A DNA stretch of 64,000 nt, from the NCBI RefSeq assembly GCF_001659605.2, contig NC_035161.2:32659691-32723690 (forward strand), read 5' to 3'. Origin of the DNA: Manihot esculenta (taxonomy: Eukaryota > Streptophyta > Magnoliopsida > Malpighiales > Euphorbiaceae). Of this stretch, positions 10,428-21,978 are shown piece by piece (the stretch's first letter is position 1; each line of letters begins with the position of its first letter). The notes below the pieces were generated by a model, which saw only the letters and a list, made by a program, of their open reading frames with translations, was not told where the DNA came from and ran no database searches. Position numbers and translations under genes: made by a program.

Positions 10428-10759
10428 CCTGACTCCTCTGAAGCACACACACACAAGCATGCAAACAACATCAGCATCATACGGTCCATGTGGAAACACA
10501 TGAACCTACATCATACATACATAGCATACATAACATGTCATACCTCATAGCATTTATGCACATGCATGAAATCATGGCATATCACATCATCATCGCAAGA
10601 CAGGACTCGACATCCTATCCTAGTGGACATGCTCTTACTCTTAATCTTTCTTAATGTGCTTGCCCTACTAACACAACCTCTATGACAACCTCTTTCCGAT
10701 GTGAGATATCTCAAATCCCTGAGCACATCGCTCAACACATCGTACTCTTGAGGCCCTAA

Positions 10760-10771
10760 GCTCTGATACCA
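10760..10771 (-). other. Primer binding site of element B (initiator tRNA-Met type)
   Basis: On the minus strand TGGTATCAGAGC lies three bases inside the 5' LTR. It is complementary to the 3' end of plant initiator tRNA-Met, the usual primer for many plant LTR elements. The identical site occurs in element E at 63018-63029. Confidence 0.85.
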
Positions 10772-10774
10772 CTC

Positions 10775-12434
10775 TGTCACGACCCGGAAACCGGACTGCC
10801 ACCGGCGCTAGGATCCAGATCGGCTTAAGGCCGCCGGGACCCGTAGCAAGCCAAACATACATACTATTACCTGGTCAAATCCCATACATGATTAAAACCT
10901 AACCATAAAAACATGAAAACTGAACATCTGTTGAACCCAAAACTGACCTGTGCATGTATCCTGACATGAAACATACATCATAAAATCATAAAATCATAAA
11001 ACCTCCACTGGAGTCCTCATCATATACTCCAATGGGGTAACATTACATGCCTCAAGTTTGGTTCTCAACTCAACATATAACATAAACATAACCATGCATT
11101 AGCAGGGACTAACCAGTCTATAGGGCCAAGCACAACTAATCCATAGACACAACTTTACTTAACATTACATTATCTTACATGAATTTATAATACATGTCCA
11201 CTCTAACATACTAAACATAAACATAATCTAAGCTATTACAACATGCATATCTTAACCTTGACTTTACCCTGCAGCCTCTGGACTCTGACTTAAACCTGCA
11301 ACACTGGGGTTAGGGGAAAGGGGTGAGCTAAAAAGCCCAGTGAGTAGAAACAGAAAAAAAACATTCATTAATTACATGCTTTCATGAAATGCGTCATAAC
11401 ACAAGTAAATCACATAACTTTCTCTGGTCCGTCTCGGGGTTCATGCAGATAACTATTCCCCACGGAGTGTTTTCTGAGAGTACTCTTGAATTGCTAGCAT
11501 CTTTACTCTCAAGGATCGGACATGACCCCAAAAATCCCTCTGTCGGTGCCCGGCTCCCCAAAGAAGCTCACAGGACTACCATAGACATAACATGGTGTCT
11601 GGTCCACAGAGAGCTCACATGGACTTTCCTACAGGTACTCGTCCGGCTCTCAAAGGACTTAGACAAGACTCAATGACAGATATGGGCTATTGGAGTCGCC
11701 TTGGTCCAAACCTACCTCAGCATCAACATGAAATAATGCAATGCAACATATTCGTGAACTAGTGCAATCAACCTACTATACATAATCATGATGCATGCTC
11801 ATGCTTTAGGCCTTAGAATTTCTTAAAATAAAACATTAAGTTTAGTTCTACTCACCTCCTGGCAGACGCCGACTGACTCTGCACCTGCTAGCACTAATGG
11901 CCTCCTCGGTCTCTCGGGTCCGATCCTCTTGAAGATCGAGAGGAAGACGACCTAAACTCGGGGGTTGGAGAGATTTGGTTCTTGAACCTCCAAGCTCCAA
12001 AAACCTTGCTCAAAAGCTCAAATCGTGGCCGAAAATGGGGAGAAAACTCCCTGTTTCGGTCATGGCGTCCATTTATAGGGCTGGCCAAAAACACCTTCGG
12101 AGGCCGAACGTGCCTCCAAAACTCATGCAAGTTCGGCGGCCGAACATGGAGATTCGGCGGCCGAACCTGGTTTCTTCCCAACTCAACTTTCGGAGGCCAA
12201 AGGCACACCCGAAACCAAACCATGTTCGGCGGCCGAACATCACTTTCGGCGGCCGAACCTGGCAGACTCCTCCTTGGTCTTTTCTCTTCAAAACTAAATT
12301 CTTTTTCAATTAAAACCATTGAAATCATTATAAAAACATTTAGAAAATACATTTTACCCTTCTAGAGAGATCCAACACCCTAGATTCCGCCGGAGGGCAG
12401 GAATTCCGATGCCGGATTCTAGCCGGGTATTACA
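10775..12434 (-). repeat. Element B 5' LTR
   Basis: A 1660-bp LTR in minus orientation. On the plus strand it runs from TGTCACGACCCGG to AGCCGGGTATTACA. TATAAAT reads on the minus strand at 12071-12076, followed upstream by six 13-mer motifs (12096-12262). It lacks the distal 13-mer cluster seen in A, C and E, which explains most of its shorter length. The conserved CTAGGATCCAGATCGGCTTAAG block lies near 10810, and AGCCCAGTGAGTAG lies near 11335. Confidence 0.88.
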
Positions 12435-13012
12435 AATATATGGGGATTTCCATCTCTTATTCAGACAATAAGGTAAACACTTAATTTGAAATTTTCTATC
12501 ATTGATTGAAAATGAAGTCTAAGTAGGCTTTTTTTTTTTCAAAAATTTCAAAGAACTTCGAACTTAGAGTCTGTACACTCGTAGAAGTCTGAGTAGGCTT
12601 TTTTTTTTTCTTTGAAAAATCTTCTAAGAAAATTAAGAAATGAAGTTTCGTGGTTCACATGTACTAATTTTTTAGGTGAAGGGTTGAAAATTTAGTTTTT
12701 TGATTTAGCAAAGGTTCGAAAAATACTAGAACAATTTTAAGATATTGTATTTATCGTTTTTCTTTATGATAAAAAGTATATTGCATATTTTCAACTGAAA
12801 AATGGTGGCTCTTCCATAATAAAAAAAGTAGGTACCATGTTTTTTTTATTATTATTAAATATAAAAATTAGTTTTTTTAGAAAATTAAAAATAAAAACAA
12901 AAAATTGTTTGGGTAAGATAAACACATCTAAAATTTAGTTCAACTTTGTTTTATTTTTGAAACAATTATATAATTATAATGATTGAAATGTTGAAACTTT
13001 AAAGTTAATTAT
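12435..13012. other. AT-rich spacer
   Basis: No gene is visible. A short local duplication (AAGTCTAAGTAGGC or AAGTCTGAGTAGGC followed by a T run) occurs near 12508 and 12586. Confidence 0.6.
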
Positions 13013-13445
13013 TGATGCTACAAGATACTCGCCTTAATTAGGCAGTGAGCTATTATCATAAGACAAGATCACGTGGTAAGGATTTGATAAACCTATAGTG
13101 CTCCAACTCGTAGAAAAGAAGATCCGGACGCTTCTGGTCGGCCTTAGGTCGGACAGACTCACTCTCTCAACTTCAGGGTAAGTCTCTATAAAAAAGTTAC
13201 CGTTAAACAGTTACAATTCAGCAGATCCCCGTTACACTTATGATCACAGGATTCCCGACTAATTAGTCAATGAAGATCCCTTACCAACGAATCGGCCACA
13301 TCATCGTCGAATTATCAAGGAATACTATATTTATCTCCATCTTCTTACAGTATAAAAGAAAAAGGATCACAGAGAAAAAGGTACATTGTTCTCTTACACA
13401 ACTACTCTTGAGTTCTAAACTTTATACTCGCTCATCTCTCACACA
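13013..13445 (+). repeat. 5' LTR of TR-GAG copy 1, truncated
   Basis: It starts TGATGCTACA and aligns with 15645 onward through the TATA box (CAGTATAAAAG near 13350) and TTGAGTTCTAAA. Homology ends near 13445. Confidence 0.75.
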
Positions 13446-13512
13446 ATTTACCATTAAAAGGAGAATGCAGATTCTAATGTGGATTAGAAAAAATGACAAG
13501 AAGATCAGGTAG

Positions 13513-13884
13513 CCTCTCAAGTTCAACCCTAAGAAAGCCGAAAAACGAGACAGGACCAGATACTGTCATTTTCATAAAGACTACGAACATACAACGGAGG
13601 AGTGCCGACACCCGAAAGATGAGATTGAGAGGTTAATAAGTAACGGCACACTTCGAAAGTTCATTAGAAAGAGGAGAAGAAATAGGAGACTCGAGCGCAA
13701 GGTAACAATTCCCAAAACCACCCCTGACAGTGAACTTGTGAGGGTTACTCATATATTTGCAAGAGGACTAAGCGTTAATAGGGGTGATAATAAGGAGAAT
13801 ATCACAAATATTCAACCCCTGAGTCAAACTTCGAGTCTTGAAAACAGTCAAATCAGACGACCGAGTCTTTTATTTTATCCTTAG
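13513..13884 (+). pseudogene. gag C-terminal fragment of TR-GAG copy 1
   Basis: An open frame of 123 codons with no own start, preceded by a stop at 13510. It has a lysine/arginine-rich beginning, then the Tat-type zinc-binding pattern YCHFHKDYEHTTEEC, then IERLISNGTLRKFI and a very basic stretch RKRRRNRRLERK. The minus strand of copy 2 (33360-33450) encodes a clearly homologous peptide with FHKDHRYTTEEC. The protein would be a nucleic-acid-binding gag segment; capsid is missing here. Confidence 0.75.
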
Positions 13885-14039
13885 AAAAATATTTGTGATT
13901 TATAGTAATGTTATAAAATTAGGATGCATTCTTCAAGCTCCTTTTTTTATAACAAGTTCAAATTCATCGGATGGATGAAAGCATGGAGATAAGAACAAAG
14001 GCCACAAGGCATTTTTCAGGCCATAATCTGAGCATTAGT

Positions 14040-14800
14040 CTGCGGAAACAAATTCATAAAATGGTCACATGGCCATCTGGACATGGGTCCCACATAATAA
14101 GGCATCTCATATCAAGCTACAAGACATTTTCTAGGCCATAATCCAAGCGTTGGTTTGCGAAAACACACTCATAAAACAACCGTAAGGCCATCCGAGCATG
14201 GGTCCAACATAATAAGGTATCTCATGCCAGGCCACAAGGCATTTTCCAAACCATAATCCAGGCATTGGTCTACGAAAACACATTCATAAAATGGCTGTAA
14301 GGCCATCCAGGCATGGGTCCTGCACATAATACAGGCACTGGTCCGCGGAAACAAATTCATAAAACGGCCACATGGTCATCCGGATATGGGTCTCGCATAA
14401 TAAGGCATCTCATAATAAACCACAAGGCATTTGCCAGGCCATAATTCAGGAGTTGGTCTGCGAAAACACATTCATAAAACGACCGTAAGGTCATCCGGGC
14501 ATGGCCCCAGCACATAATTCGGGTAGTAGTATGTGAAAATAAATTCATAAAACGGTCACATGGCCATCCAGCATGGGTTCCGCATAATAAGACATCTCGT
14601 ACTAGTTCACAAGGTAGTTGTCAGGCTATAATCCGAGCGTTGGCCCGTAGAAACACATTTATAAAACGACAGTAAGGCCATCCGGGCATGGGTCCCGCAC
14701 ATAAGCTGGACGCTGGTTCGCAGGAACAAATTCAAAAAAGGCTATAAAGGCCATCCGGACATGGGTCCCGCACGACAAGGCATCTGATGCCAGTCGCAAG
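14040..14800 (+). repeat. Imperfect tandem array, higher-order period about 189 bp
   Basis: The motif AAACAAATTCATAAAA and its variant AAAACACATTCATAAAA alternate; equivalent copies recur at 14348, 14537 and 14727, and at 14277, 14466 and 14654. Each 189-bp unit contains a roughly 70-bp and a roughly 118-bp part built on GGCCATCCGGGCATGGGTC and CCACAAGGCATTTTCCAGG. The related 70-bp monomer is found in copy 2 at 32460-32985. Confidence 0.8.
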
Positions 14801-14849
14801 GTGGGTAAACGCCAGACCAATCTACCGGGTGTTGGTCCCACTTCATGAG

Positions 14850-15240
14850 AAGATTCTAAGGTATTGAATGCCAGGCCTCAAGGTAGGTACACGCCAAGTC
14901 TCAAGGCAGGTGCACGCCAAGCCAACCTACCGGGCATTAGTCCCGCTTTACGAAAAGGTTCTAAGGCATTTGATGCCAGGCCGACCTACCAGGCATTAGT
15001 TCCGCTTCACGAAAAGTTTCTAAGGCATTTTATATCAAGCCTCAAGGCGAACATAAGCTAGGCCGACCTACCAGGTGTTAGTCCCGCTTCATAAAAAGTT
15101 TCTAAGGCATTTGATGTCAGGCCTCAAGGTGGGTACACACCAGGCCGACCTATCGGGTGTTAGTCCCGAGAAGTTTCTACGACATTGAATGCCAGGCCAC
15201 AAGGCGAGTATACACCAGACTATACTACCAAGAGCATTGG
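14850..15240 (+). repeat. Second tandem block of TR-GAG copy 1
   Basis: Degenerate units contain TTCTAAGGCATTTGATGCC, a CAAGGTGGGTACAC-like part and CGACCTACCGGGCATTAG. They recur near 14857, 14959, 15018, 15100 and 15175. Some units share words with the first block, so both may derive from one ancestral monomer. Confidence 0.7.
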
Positions 15241-15329
15241 TCCTATCTCACAAAGAAAATCACAGGCATGTGTTGCTACTCCTATAATTACTCCCGAAAA
15301 TCTAAAACTTTTTGTAAGAAAAAAAAATA

Positions 15330-15530
15330 ACTAAAAGCTCATCAGAGCTAGTCAAGGCTGTAAAAATATACGTGAGCTCGCAAGGGCTGGAAAATGACCG
15401 GAAACTCGACAAGGCTGGAAAAAGACCAACGAGCTCGCAAGGGCTATAAAAATGCCTGAAAACTCATCAAGACTAGAAAAAGACAAGAAGCTTGCAAGGG
15501 CTAAAAAATACTTGGAAACTCGTCATGGCA
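15330..15530 (+). repeat. Third tandem block: GAGCTCGCAAGGGCTGG units
   Basis: Short units of about 30 bp alternate between GAGCTCGCAAGGGCTGGAAA and AAACTCGACAAGGCTGGAAA, in five or six diverged copies. The block lies between the second array and the purine tract. Confidence 0.7.
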
Positions 15531-15644
15531 ATACTATATCACTCAGATCAATTTCTGCCAAAGGACAAATAAGCTACATAACCCAGATCATGAAGACAAT
15601 TATCACTTTCGAATCTAAAGAATCGAAGACCAGCGGGGGACCTC

Positions 15645-16260
15645 TGATACTACACAAGATTCACCCAAAGTAGGCAGTGAGTTGTCACCATAAGAATAAA
15701 TCACGTGGCAAGAATCTGATAAACCAATACGTAGTTCCACCCATAGAAAGAAAGGTTCGAATGATCATGGTGTCCAAAACCAAGAGAAAAGGAGACTCTG
15801 GCACTTTAAAATAGGTCAGCCTCAGGTCAGACAAAACTCGCTCTCTTAACTTTAGAATGAGGTCCAATAAGAAAGTTAACAGCTACAATCCAGCAGATCC
15901 CCTTTACGCCTTTGATTACAGGATTTTCAATCAATTAGCCGATGAAAATCTTTTACCAATAAATCGGTCACACCATCGTCGGATTATTAGGAAATATTAT
16001 ATTTATCCACATCTTCTTACAGTATAAAAGAGATCGATCACAGAGGCAAAGAGACGTTGTCCTCTCACACCATTACTCTTGAGTTCTAAATATTATACTC
16101 ACCCTTCTCTTCATCTTACTGACTTGAGTGTTAGAATGGCTGTCGTAGGCATCCACCACTTCACGTTCATTTTCTTGCAGGTTTAGCCAATCACAGCGTA
16201 ATGCCAATCACAGCATAATTCCATTTCGGTTACGTCATCATTTTATTTTCCACAACATCA
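15645..16260 (+). repeat. 3' LTR of TR-GAG copy 1
   Basis: It runs from TGATACTACACAAG to CCACAACATCA (616 bp), directly after the purine tract CAGCGGGGGACCTC. CAGTATAAAAG is near 16020. It matches the LTRs of copy 2 (reverse complement of 30926-31446) in parts such as AGTGAGTTGTCACCATAAGA and the CAACATCA end. Confidence 0.8.
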
Positions 16261-17190
16261 TATATATATATATATATAGATTAAGGTCTAAAAAAATTAC
16301 CCTTTGCACTAAATGCATCATCGATTACTATTAACTCTACACATTGAAGAAATATATATGACAAACATATATTAATAAAATGCACACTAACACTTTTATT
16401 TTCACAATCCATATATAGGCACTCAAATTATTAAAGAATTACAAAAAAAAAAAAAGATTTAAGTTTTTTTTTTATTTAATTTGTGATGCAAATTCGTGTT
16501 ATATATCTCATATATGAGGCAAATGTATGGCCTGATAAATTAAATAAGGAGGTAATTTTACATACTATTTATATATTTTTAAATTTCTATGTTTATTTAA
16601 CATTTTTTATGTACCAAAGAATTTCTAATCTTGTAAATTATGTAGAAGATTTTTAATGAGTAAAAAAAAAAATTCTTGTTCGTACCACATTAATTGTACA
16701 AACAACTAATTAAATAAATTATTTATATTTTTTTATAAGTGAAATATAACATAATCTATTTTTAAATCTGACTGCAGAATAAACTTAAGTAATTTGCATA
16801 CAATAATTTTTTTTTCTTTTCAATTGGATTTTTACGTTATTTTCTTAAGCTTGAAACTATTCCCACACATGGTCACCCAATTTTCTTGGTCATTCTTAAT
16901 CTGACTTGCATGCATTGACTATAACAAGTGGATATAATTCCTCAACGTAAAGATAATAATAAATAATAAATAGTGGGAGAAAATTCCACGATAAAAAAAA
17001 AACAAATTGTAATAAATTAAACGGATACCGAGTCATCAGCTTATTACAAGGAGGATGCTTTCGTTGACTTGCACGTCGGATTTCATGGTGCAAGTGCCAA
17101 ACCCACTAGGCTGAAATTACCACTAGAGTTTCAACAGAGACGGAGATACACCAATTGCCCTATTTCTTTGGCAATTTCCTTTTCTCACTG
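16261..17190. other. AT-rich spacer upstream of the sugar transporter
   Basis: A (TA)n run opens the spacer at 16261-16278. It holds no supported gene; the small frames present are not conserved-looking. The right end is probably promoter of the transporter gene. Confidence 0.55.
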
Positions 17191-17199
17191 TTTATATAG
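17191..17199 (+). promoter_or_regulatory. Candidate TATA box of the transporter gene
   Basis: TTTATATAG follows a pyrimidine-rich stretch, 460 bp before the ATG. This implies a long 5' untranslated region. Other TATA-like words occur in this AT-rich DNA, so the call is tentative. Confidence 0.35.
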
Positions 17200-17658
17200 A
17201 ATTTTTTTTTTCTATACAATCTTTCTCTGAGTGAGTAGAGAACTGATGAATACTTGAAAACTTTTTCAGAATTGTTTTATATTTGATTAAGCTAGTCATG
17301 AATAAGAATAGCAAGCAAAGATTACATAGAATATGATCTTGTCTGAATATAGTAGGTGACAGTTCGCATACGTGTTCTTTTGTTTACGTTTGATTAAGGG
17401 AGAGTTCATAGTTGGTAAATTTTTGGGATTGTGATAGGCACAAATTGTAATATGATAAATATTTTCTATTAAAGGAAGATTAAGCATATCGTGTAAAATG
17501 GGTTTGAAAACTAGCTAGTAGATTCAAGAGCAAGTAAAATCTGTCAAAGTACCAAAAGGGTGATAGAGCTTTGAGATTATTTTATGATATTTTTGGAAGC
17601 TCTGCGTTTCTGTTTTAAAGGGTAAGATCTCACAGGCAAGAAAATTGTCAAGGCGTCA

Positions 17659-19263
17659 ATGGAAGGAGGAGGAGGAGAAAGCCAAACAAAGTTTAACAAG
17701 TATGCAGCAGCTTGTGCTATTGTTGCTTCGATGATATCTATCATATTTGGTTATGGTATGTTTTCTTTTTTCATATGTCTTGGATTTTTGTGATGTGTAA
17801 AAATATGCAGTTTGAGCTTCTGGATTTTAAGAATGTCTGAATTTTTCTTGTAAATAGATACTGGTGTAATGAGTGGAGCAATGATATTCATTAAAGACGA
17901 AATGAAAATTCGTGATACGCAAGTGGAAGTCCTTGCCGGAATCTTGAATTTATGTGCCTTAGCAGGTTCACTACTGGCCGGAAGAACTTCTGATTACATT
18001 GGCCGGCGATACACGATTGTTGTAGCCTGCGTTATTTTCATGCTCGGTTCAATTCTAATGGGATATGGTCCAAATTATGGAATCCTGATGACTGGAAGAT
18101 GTGTAGCAGGCATTGGTGTAGGCTTCGCTCTTATGATTGCTCCCGTTTACTCTGCAGAAGTTTCATCACCATCGTCAAGAGGTTTCTTGACCTCCCTGCC
18201 TGAACTTGGTATAAGTATTGGAATTTTACTTGGCTATATTTCAAACCTTATCTTTGGGAAATTGTCTCTGAAACTTGGATGGAGGTTGATGCTTGGAATT
18301 GCAGCTATACCTTCACTTATCTTAGGCTTTGGCATAGTACAAATGCCAGAGTCTCCACGGTGGTTAGTGATGCAAGGACGTTTGAAGGAAGCCAAGAAAG
18401 TCTTGCAACTAGTATCCAACTCTACAGAAGAGGCAGAAGCTCGTTTCCATGACATAAAAGTTGCAGCAGGAATAGATGAGAATTGCAATGAAGAATTTGT
18501 CAAGCTTCCAAAGAATACTAATGGAGAAGGTGTCTGGAAAGAGCTGTTATTGAGGCCAACACCAGCAGTCCGATGGATACTAATAGCTGCGATAGGAATC
18601 CATTTCTTCGAGCATGCAGTTGGAATCGAAGCAGTTGTTCTATACAGCCCAAGAATCTTCAAAAAAGCTGGTGTCACAGGCAAGCAAAAGCTCTTGCTTG
18701 CAACAGTTGGGGTAGGGCTCACAAAGTTTACGTTCATATTAATTTCCACATTTTTAATTGACAGAGTTGGAAGGAGACGCCTATTGCTCACAAGCACAGC
18801 AGGAATCGTAGCTTCCTTAACTGTATTAGGATCTTGCTTGACCATAGTGGAGTACCACAATGGACAAAACTTATTATGGGCTCTATGCCTAAGCATAATT
18901 TCTACATATGTATTTGTGGCTTTCTTCAATATTGGGCTAGCACCAGTGACATGGGTTTACAGTTCAGAGATATTCCCTTTGAAGTTGAGAGCACAAGGGT
19001 ACGCTATTGGTGTGGCAGTTAACAGGCTCATGAATGCTACAATCTCAATGAGTTTCATTTCACTGTATAAAGCAATTACAATAGGTGGAGCCTTCTTCTT
19101 GTTTGCTGGTATATCTGTGACTGCCTGGTTTTTCTTCTATTTTCTTTTCCCAGAGACTAAGGGAAGGTCCTTGGAAGAGATGGAGTTGCTGTTTACCAAG
19201 GGAATTAAGGCTACAAATGAGACTCTGCAACATCAGCCCACAGCCAGAAGTGATAACGTGTAG
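17659..19263 (+). CDS. PLT: Polyol/monosaccharide transporter (PLT family, MFS)
   Basis: Two exons, 17659-17755 and 17858-19263, are joined by a 102-bp GT-AG intron (phase 1) and give a 500-residue protein. Joining restores FGYDTGVMSGA in the first transmembrane helix. It is a 12-helix sugar/H+ symporter of the plasma membrane that would import polyols or monosaccharides. Motifs seen: GRTSDYIGRR in loop 2-3 (about residue 75), PESPRWL after helix 6, GIEAVVLYSPRIF in helix 7, DRVGRRRLLL in loop 8-9, GLAPVTWVYSSEIFPLKLRAQG around helix 10, and PETKGRSLEEME after helix 12. The helix 7 signature GIEAVVLYSPRIF is typical of the PLT subfamily rather than hexose STP carriers. The start has a short Gly/Glu-rich cytosolic tail. 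The substrate cannot be told from sequence. No damage is visible. Confidence 0.93.
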
Positions 19264-21978
19264 TGTGCGTACCAAAAAAATTTACAGAGCGAGTCTATAT
19301 AGATTTATACTACGAATTGAATCTATATAGACTCGATCTAAATAAAAATTACTCTGTATGCATGTATATTTTGCAAGAAAAACATCTAATGGATTTGAAT
19401 GCCTTGGCTTTGCAAAGAATTTCCATGTATTATAGGATCACTTTATTGGAGTGGGGGAAGTCAAACCAGATACCTCCGGGCGATTTCCATAATGGCATAA
19501 GCTAGCCAACCCAATTGATGGGTCGCTGGCGGTTACTATAAATTTGCAAGAAGATTGGTAATTTAAAAGAATTAATAATGTGAAACAGCCGGTGCAAACT
19601 AGCCAAATAACTTTTGGACCCATTTTTCACTTAATCCAAAATTATTAACCTTCATGCTAATTATTATATACAACCCGAAATTACTGTAATTTTTCAATGT
19701 AGGACGCGATATAAGCTGGTAGCTCAAACAGAATTTACGACGTCCTCATCGCAACTGAATCGAATACAATTACTAACTAAGATCGAGTCCTGAATATTAT
19801 AGTTTGCTAGTACCTTGGGCGGCTCCACCTCTCTCTCACGGATAGTCTTTTTTCGCAGACTCACTAGCTCCGCACAATTTTGTCTGATCTAGGGTGACTC
19901 TGATACTAATTGAAACAATCCGATCCAAATTGATTTAAATAATTTTTGGATCTACTTTTCTACTTAACCCAAAATAATTAATATAAATTATATAATAATT
20001 TCATTGCTAGCTATTTTATAGAATTCGGAATTATTGTAATTTCTCAACGTGGGACGCGAATACAAGCAGACAGCTGATTCTTCCATGTGACTCTTAATGT
20101 TGTTATCCTATTTAATAAAGAGTTTTTATTCCCACTAATTATTATTCTCGAATGATTTGTCATGAAATATATGCCTTATTTATTTCAGTACTCCTAACTA
20201 TTACAAACTCATATATTGTCATTGTCCAAATATATAGATTAATTATAATATTCTTTTTAATATTTTAATTTTTTTTTATATATAAATAATTATGGTAAAA
20301 TATTTTTAAAAAAATTATAAGGTAAATTATACTTTCATCTCTGAGTTTTAGTATAATTAATGAATCAATTCTTGTATTATTATAATTCGTCTGTTTAAAT
20401 TAAAGTTCACTCTATTTATTTTTATCGCTAAAAATGTGAAAATGTCTATTAATTTTTTTAAATAGATAAACTATATTTAAATCCTTAAGTTTTAATATAA
20501 TTAATGGATCAATTCTTATATTTTTAAAATCATGCACTTAAATTCCTCTATGATCAGTTCGTCTTTGTCTATTAAAATTTAAATATTTTAATTATTTATT
20601 TTTTATTTGAAAAAATACTTAAATCTCTATTAATTTTTTTCTATAATATCTCATTTAATTAATTTTTAACACTTTTTATTTTTCAATTTTCATTCATTAA
20701 AATATTTCAATACTTATAATTTTAAAATTTTTAGAAAATATTTACTATTTCCGCTATTTTTAAGTGTTACCGTATAACTCTTAGGTAAATTGTAAACATT
20801 TATAAAGAGTATTTTAGGATGAAATTATATTTTCAAAATAAATTGGACCATTAACTAGTTTTAAACTAATATATATAATAAATGAAAAAAAACTCTAATT
20901 TTAAATGAATTAAATATAGAAAAATTTAAGAATTTAATTTTAAAAGTATAAAAATCAATATGTTAATTAAGTTAAAACTTAAGAACTAAAATATAGGTTA
21001 TACGATATAAAATTTTATATTCAAAATGATTTAAGTAAAATAAAATAATTTATATATTTTTTATCATTATATTAAGTAAAATAAAATTTTGAAAATATAT
21101 TTTTTCATTATATATTAAACAATTTTTTATAATATTAGTACAAAAATTTAGTTTTTTTAAAAGCCAATAATTTTTAGTTTAACTGTATTATTTTTATAAT
21201 ATCTTATATATTAACAACATTACCTAAACCTCTCAAATATTAATTACAAAATTTTTTTATAAAAGTTTAAATATAAAAATAACTAAGGCTCATGTATTTA
21301 TGATGCACATTCACGGATCTGTGCAAAGAATTTTCTAATAAATAAAGCCTCAGAAAATTAATATTCCATTTATAAAAAAATAAATAAATAAAAATAAGAG
21401 TGCTTATTGAAAATTTCCAATCTTTCTGTTCAAAACTTCTATGGAAAAAAAAATATTTGAAAAAGAAAAAACATTAACTGATATATTATTCTTTTTAGGT
21501 AGATAAGTTATTTTTCAGCAATCAAATAACCAATAAAAATTCCATAATTTTGAAATAACAATTTTCTTTTTATGATTTTTTTATGGGTAAATTCTTTATT
21601 TTGATCTATTTTTGATGTTTGTTTCATTTATATTTTGTGATACATAACTTCATTATTCTAATCCTTCTAGAGCCAAACTCTCCCTTAATCATCTCTCTGA
21701 AATAGAAAAATTCAAAAAGTAATCAAATCATCCCCACAAGATTTCCTAAAAGCAAGCACAACCTTTTATCCAAATCTCTCATTTTCAATCCTCCCAACAA
21801 GGCCATCCATAGGTATAGCCTTTGAGGAAACTGGAACAGAATCTCAATTAGACTTTTGATTCTAACCCTCTCAGTACAAATTCTTTAATTCTTCATACTT
21901 TATTTTTCCCCTTTTTATTCATTTTTTTGCAAATATTTCACAAACCCACTTGAGAAAAAGTTGTTTTGTAGAATTTAG
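19264..21978. other. AT-rich spacer between transporter and DUF620 gene
   Basis: Apart from the repeated module at 19606-20075, I see no gene. Most of 20150-21700 is extremely AT-rich, with no open frame of interest. The right end should hold the DUF620 promoter and leader, but no clear TATA box stands out. Confidence 0.55.
19606..20075 (+). repeat. Diverged direct duplication of a roughly 130-bp module
   Basis: 19606-19725 and 19938-20075 share an order of words: AATAA-TTTTTGGA, ACTTAA-CCAAAAT-ATTAA, ATTACTGTAATTT or ATTATTGTAATTT, TCAA(T/C)GT, and GGACGCGA followed by CAGCT or TAGCTC. The copies are old. The unit resembles a dispersed intergenic repeat but no family could be named. Confidence 0.55.

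Larger units (their letters stand above)
13013..16260 (+). mobile_element. TR-GAG-like non-autonomous LTR element, copy 1
   Basis: Two diverged direct repeats (13013-13445 and 15645-16260) flank a gag C-terminal fragment and three tandem-repeat blocks, with no pol. Both LTRs carry the AGTATAAAAGA TATA context. A purine tract abuts the right LTR, which ends CAACATCA. A second copy of the same family lies at 30926-35188 on the minus strand with the same order of parts. The left LTR is truncated and joined directly to gag, so its primer site is lost. I found no convincing target duplication. The gag type (YC-x-FHKD-x-x-HTTEEC) is that of Tat-lineage Ty3 elements. Confidence 0.75.

Noticed and set aside
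14169..14841. Three similar minus-strand frames of 60-63 codons starting MNLF or MGPT
   Set aside because: They are translations of the 189-bp tandem repeat of a TR-GAG element. There is no sign of selection or a promoter.
13008..16265. Target site duplication for TR-GAG copy 1
   Set aside because: Flanks ATTAT and TATAT do not match and lie in AT-rich DNA, so no duplication is claimed.
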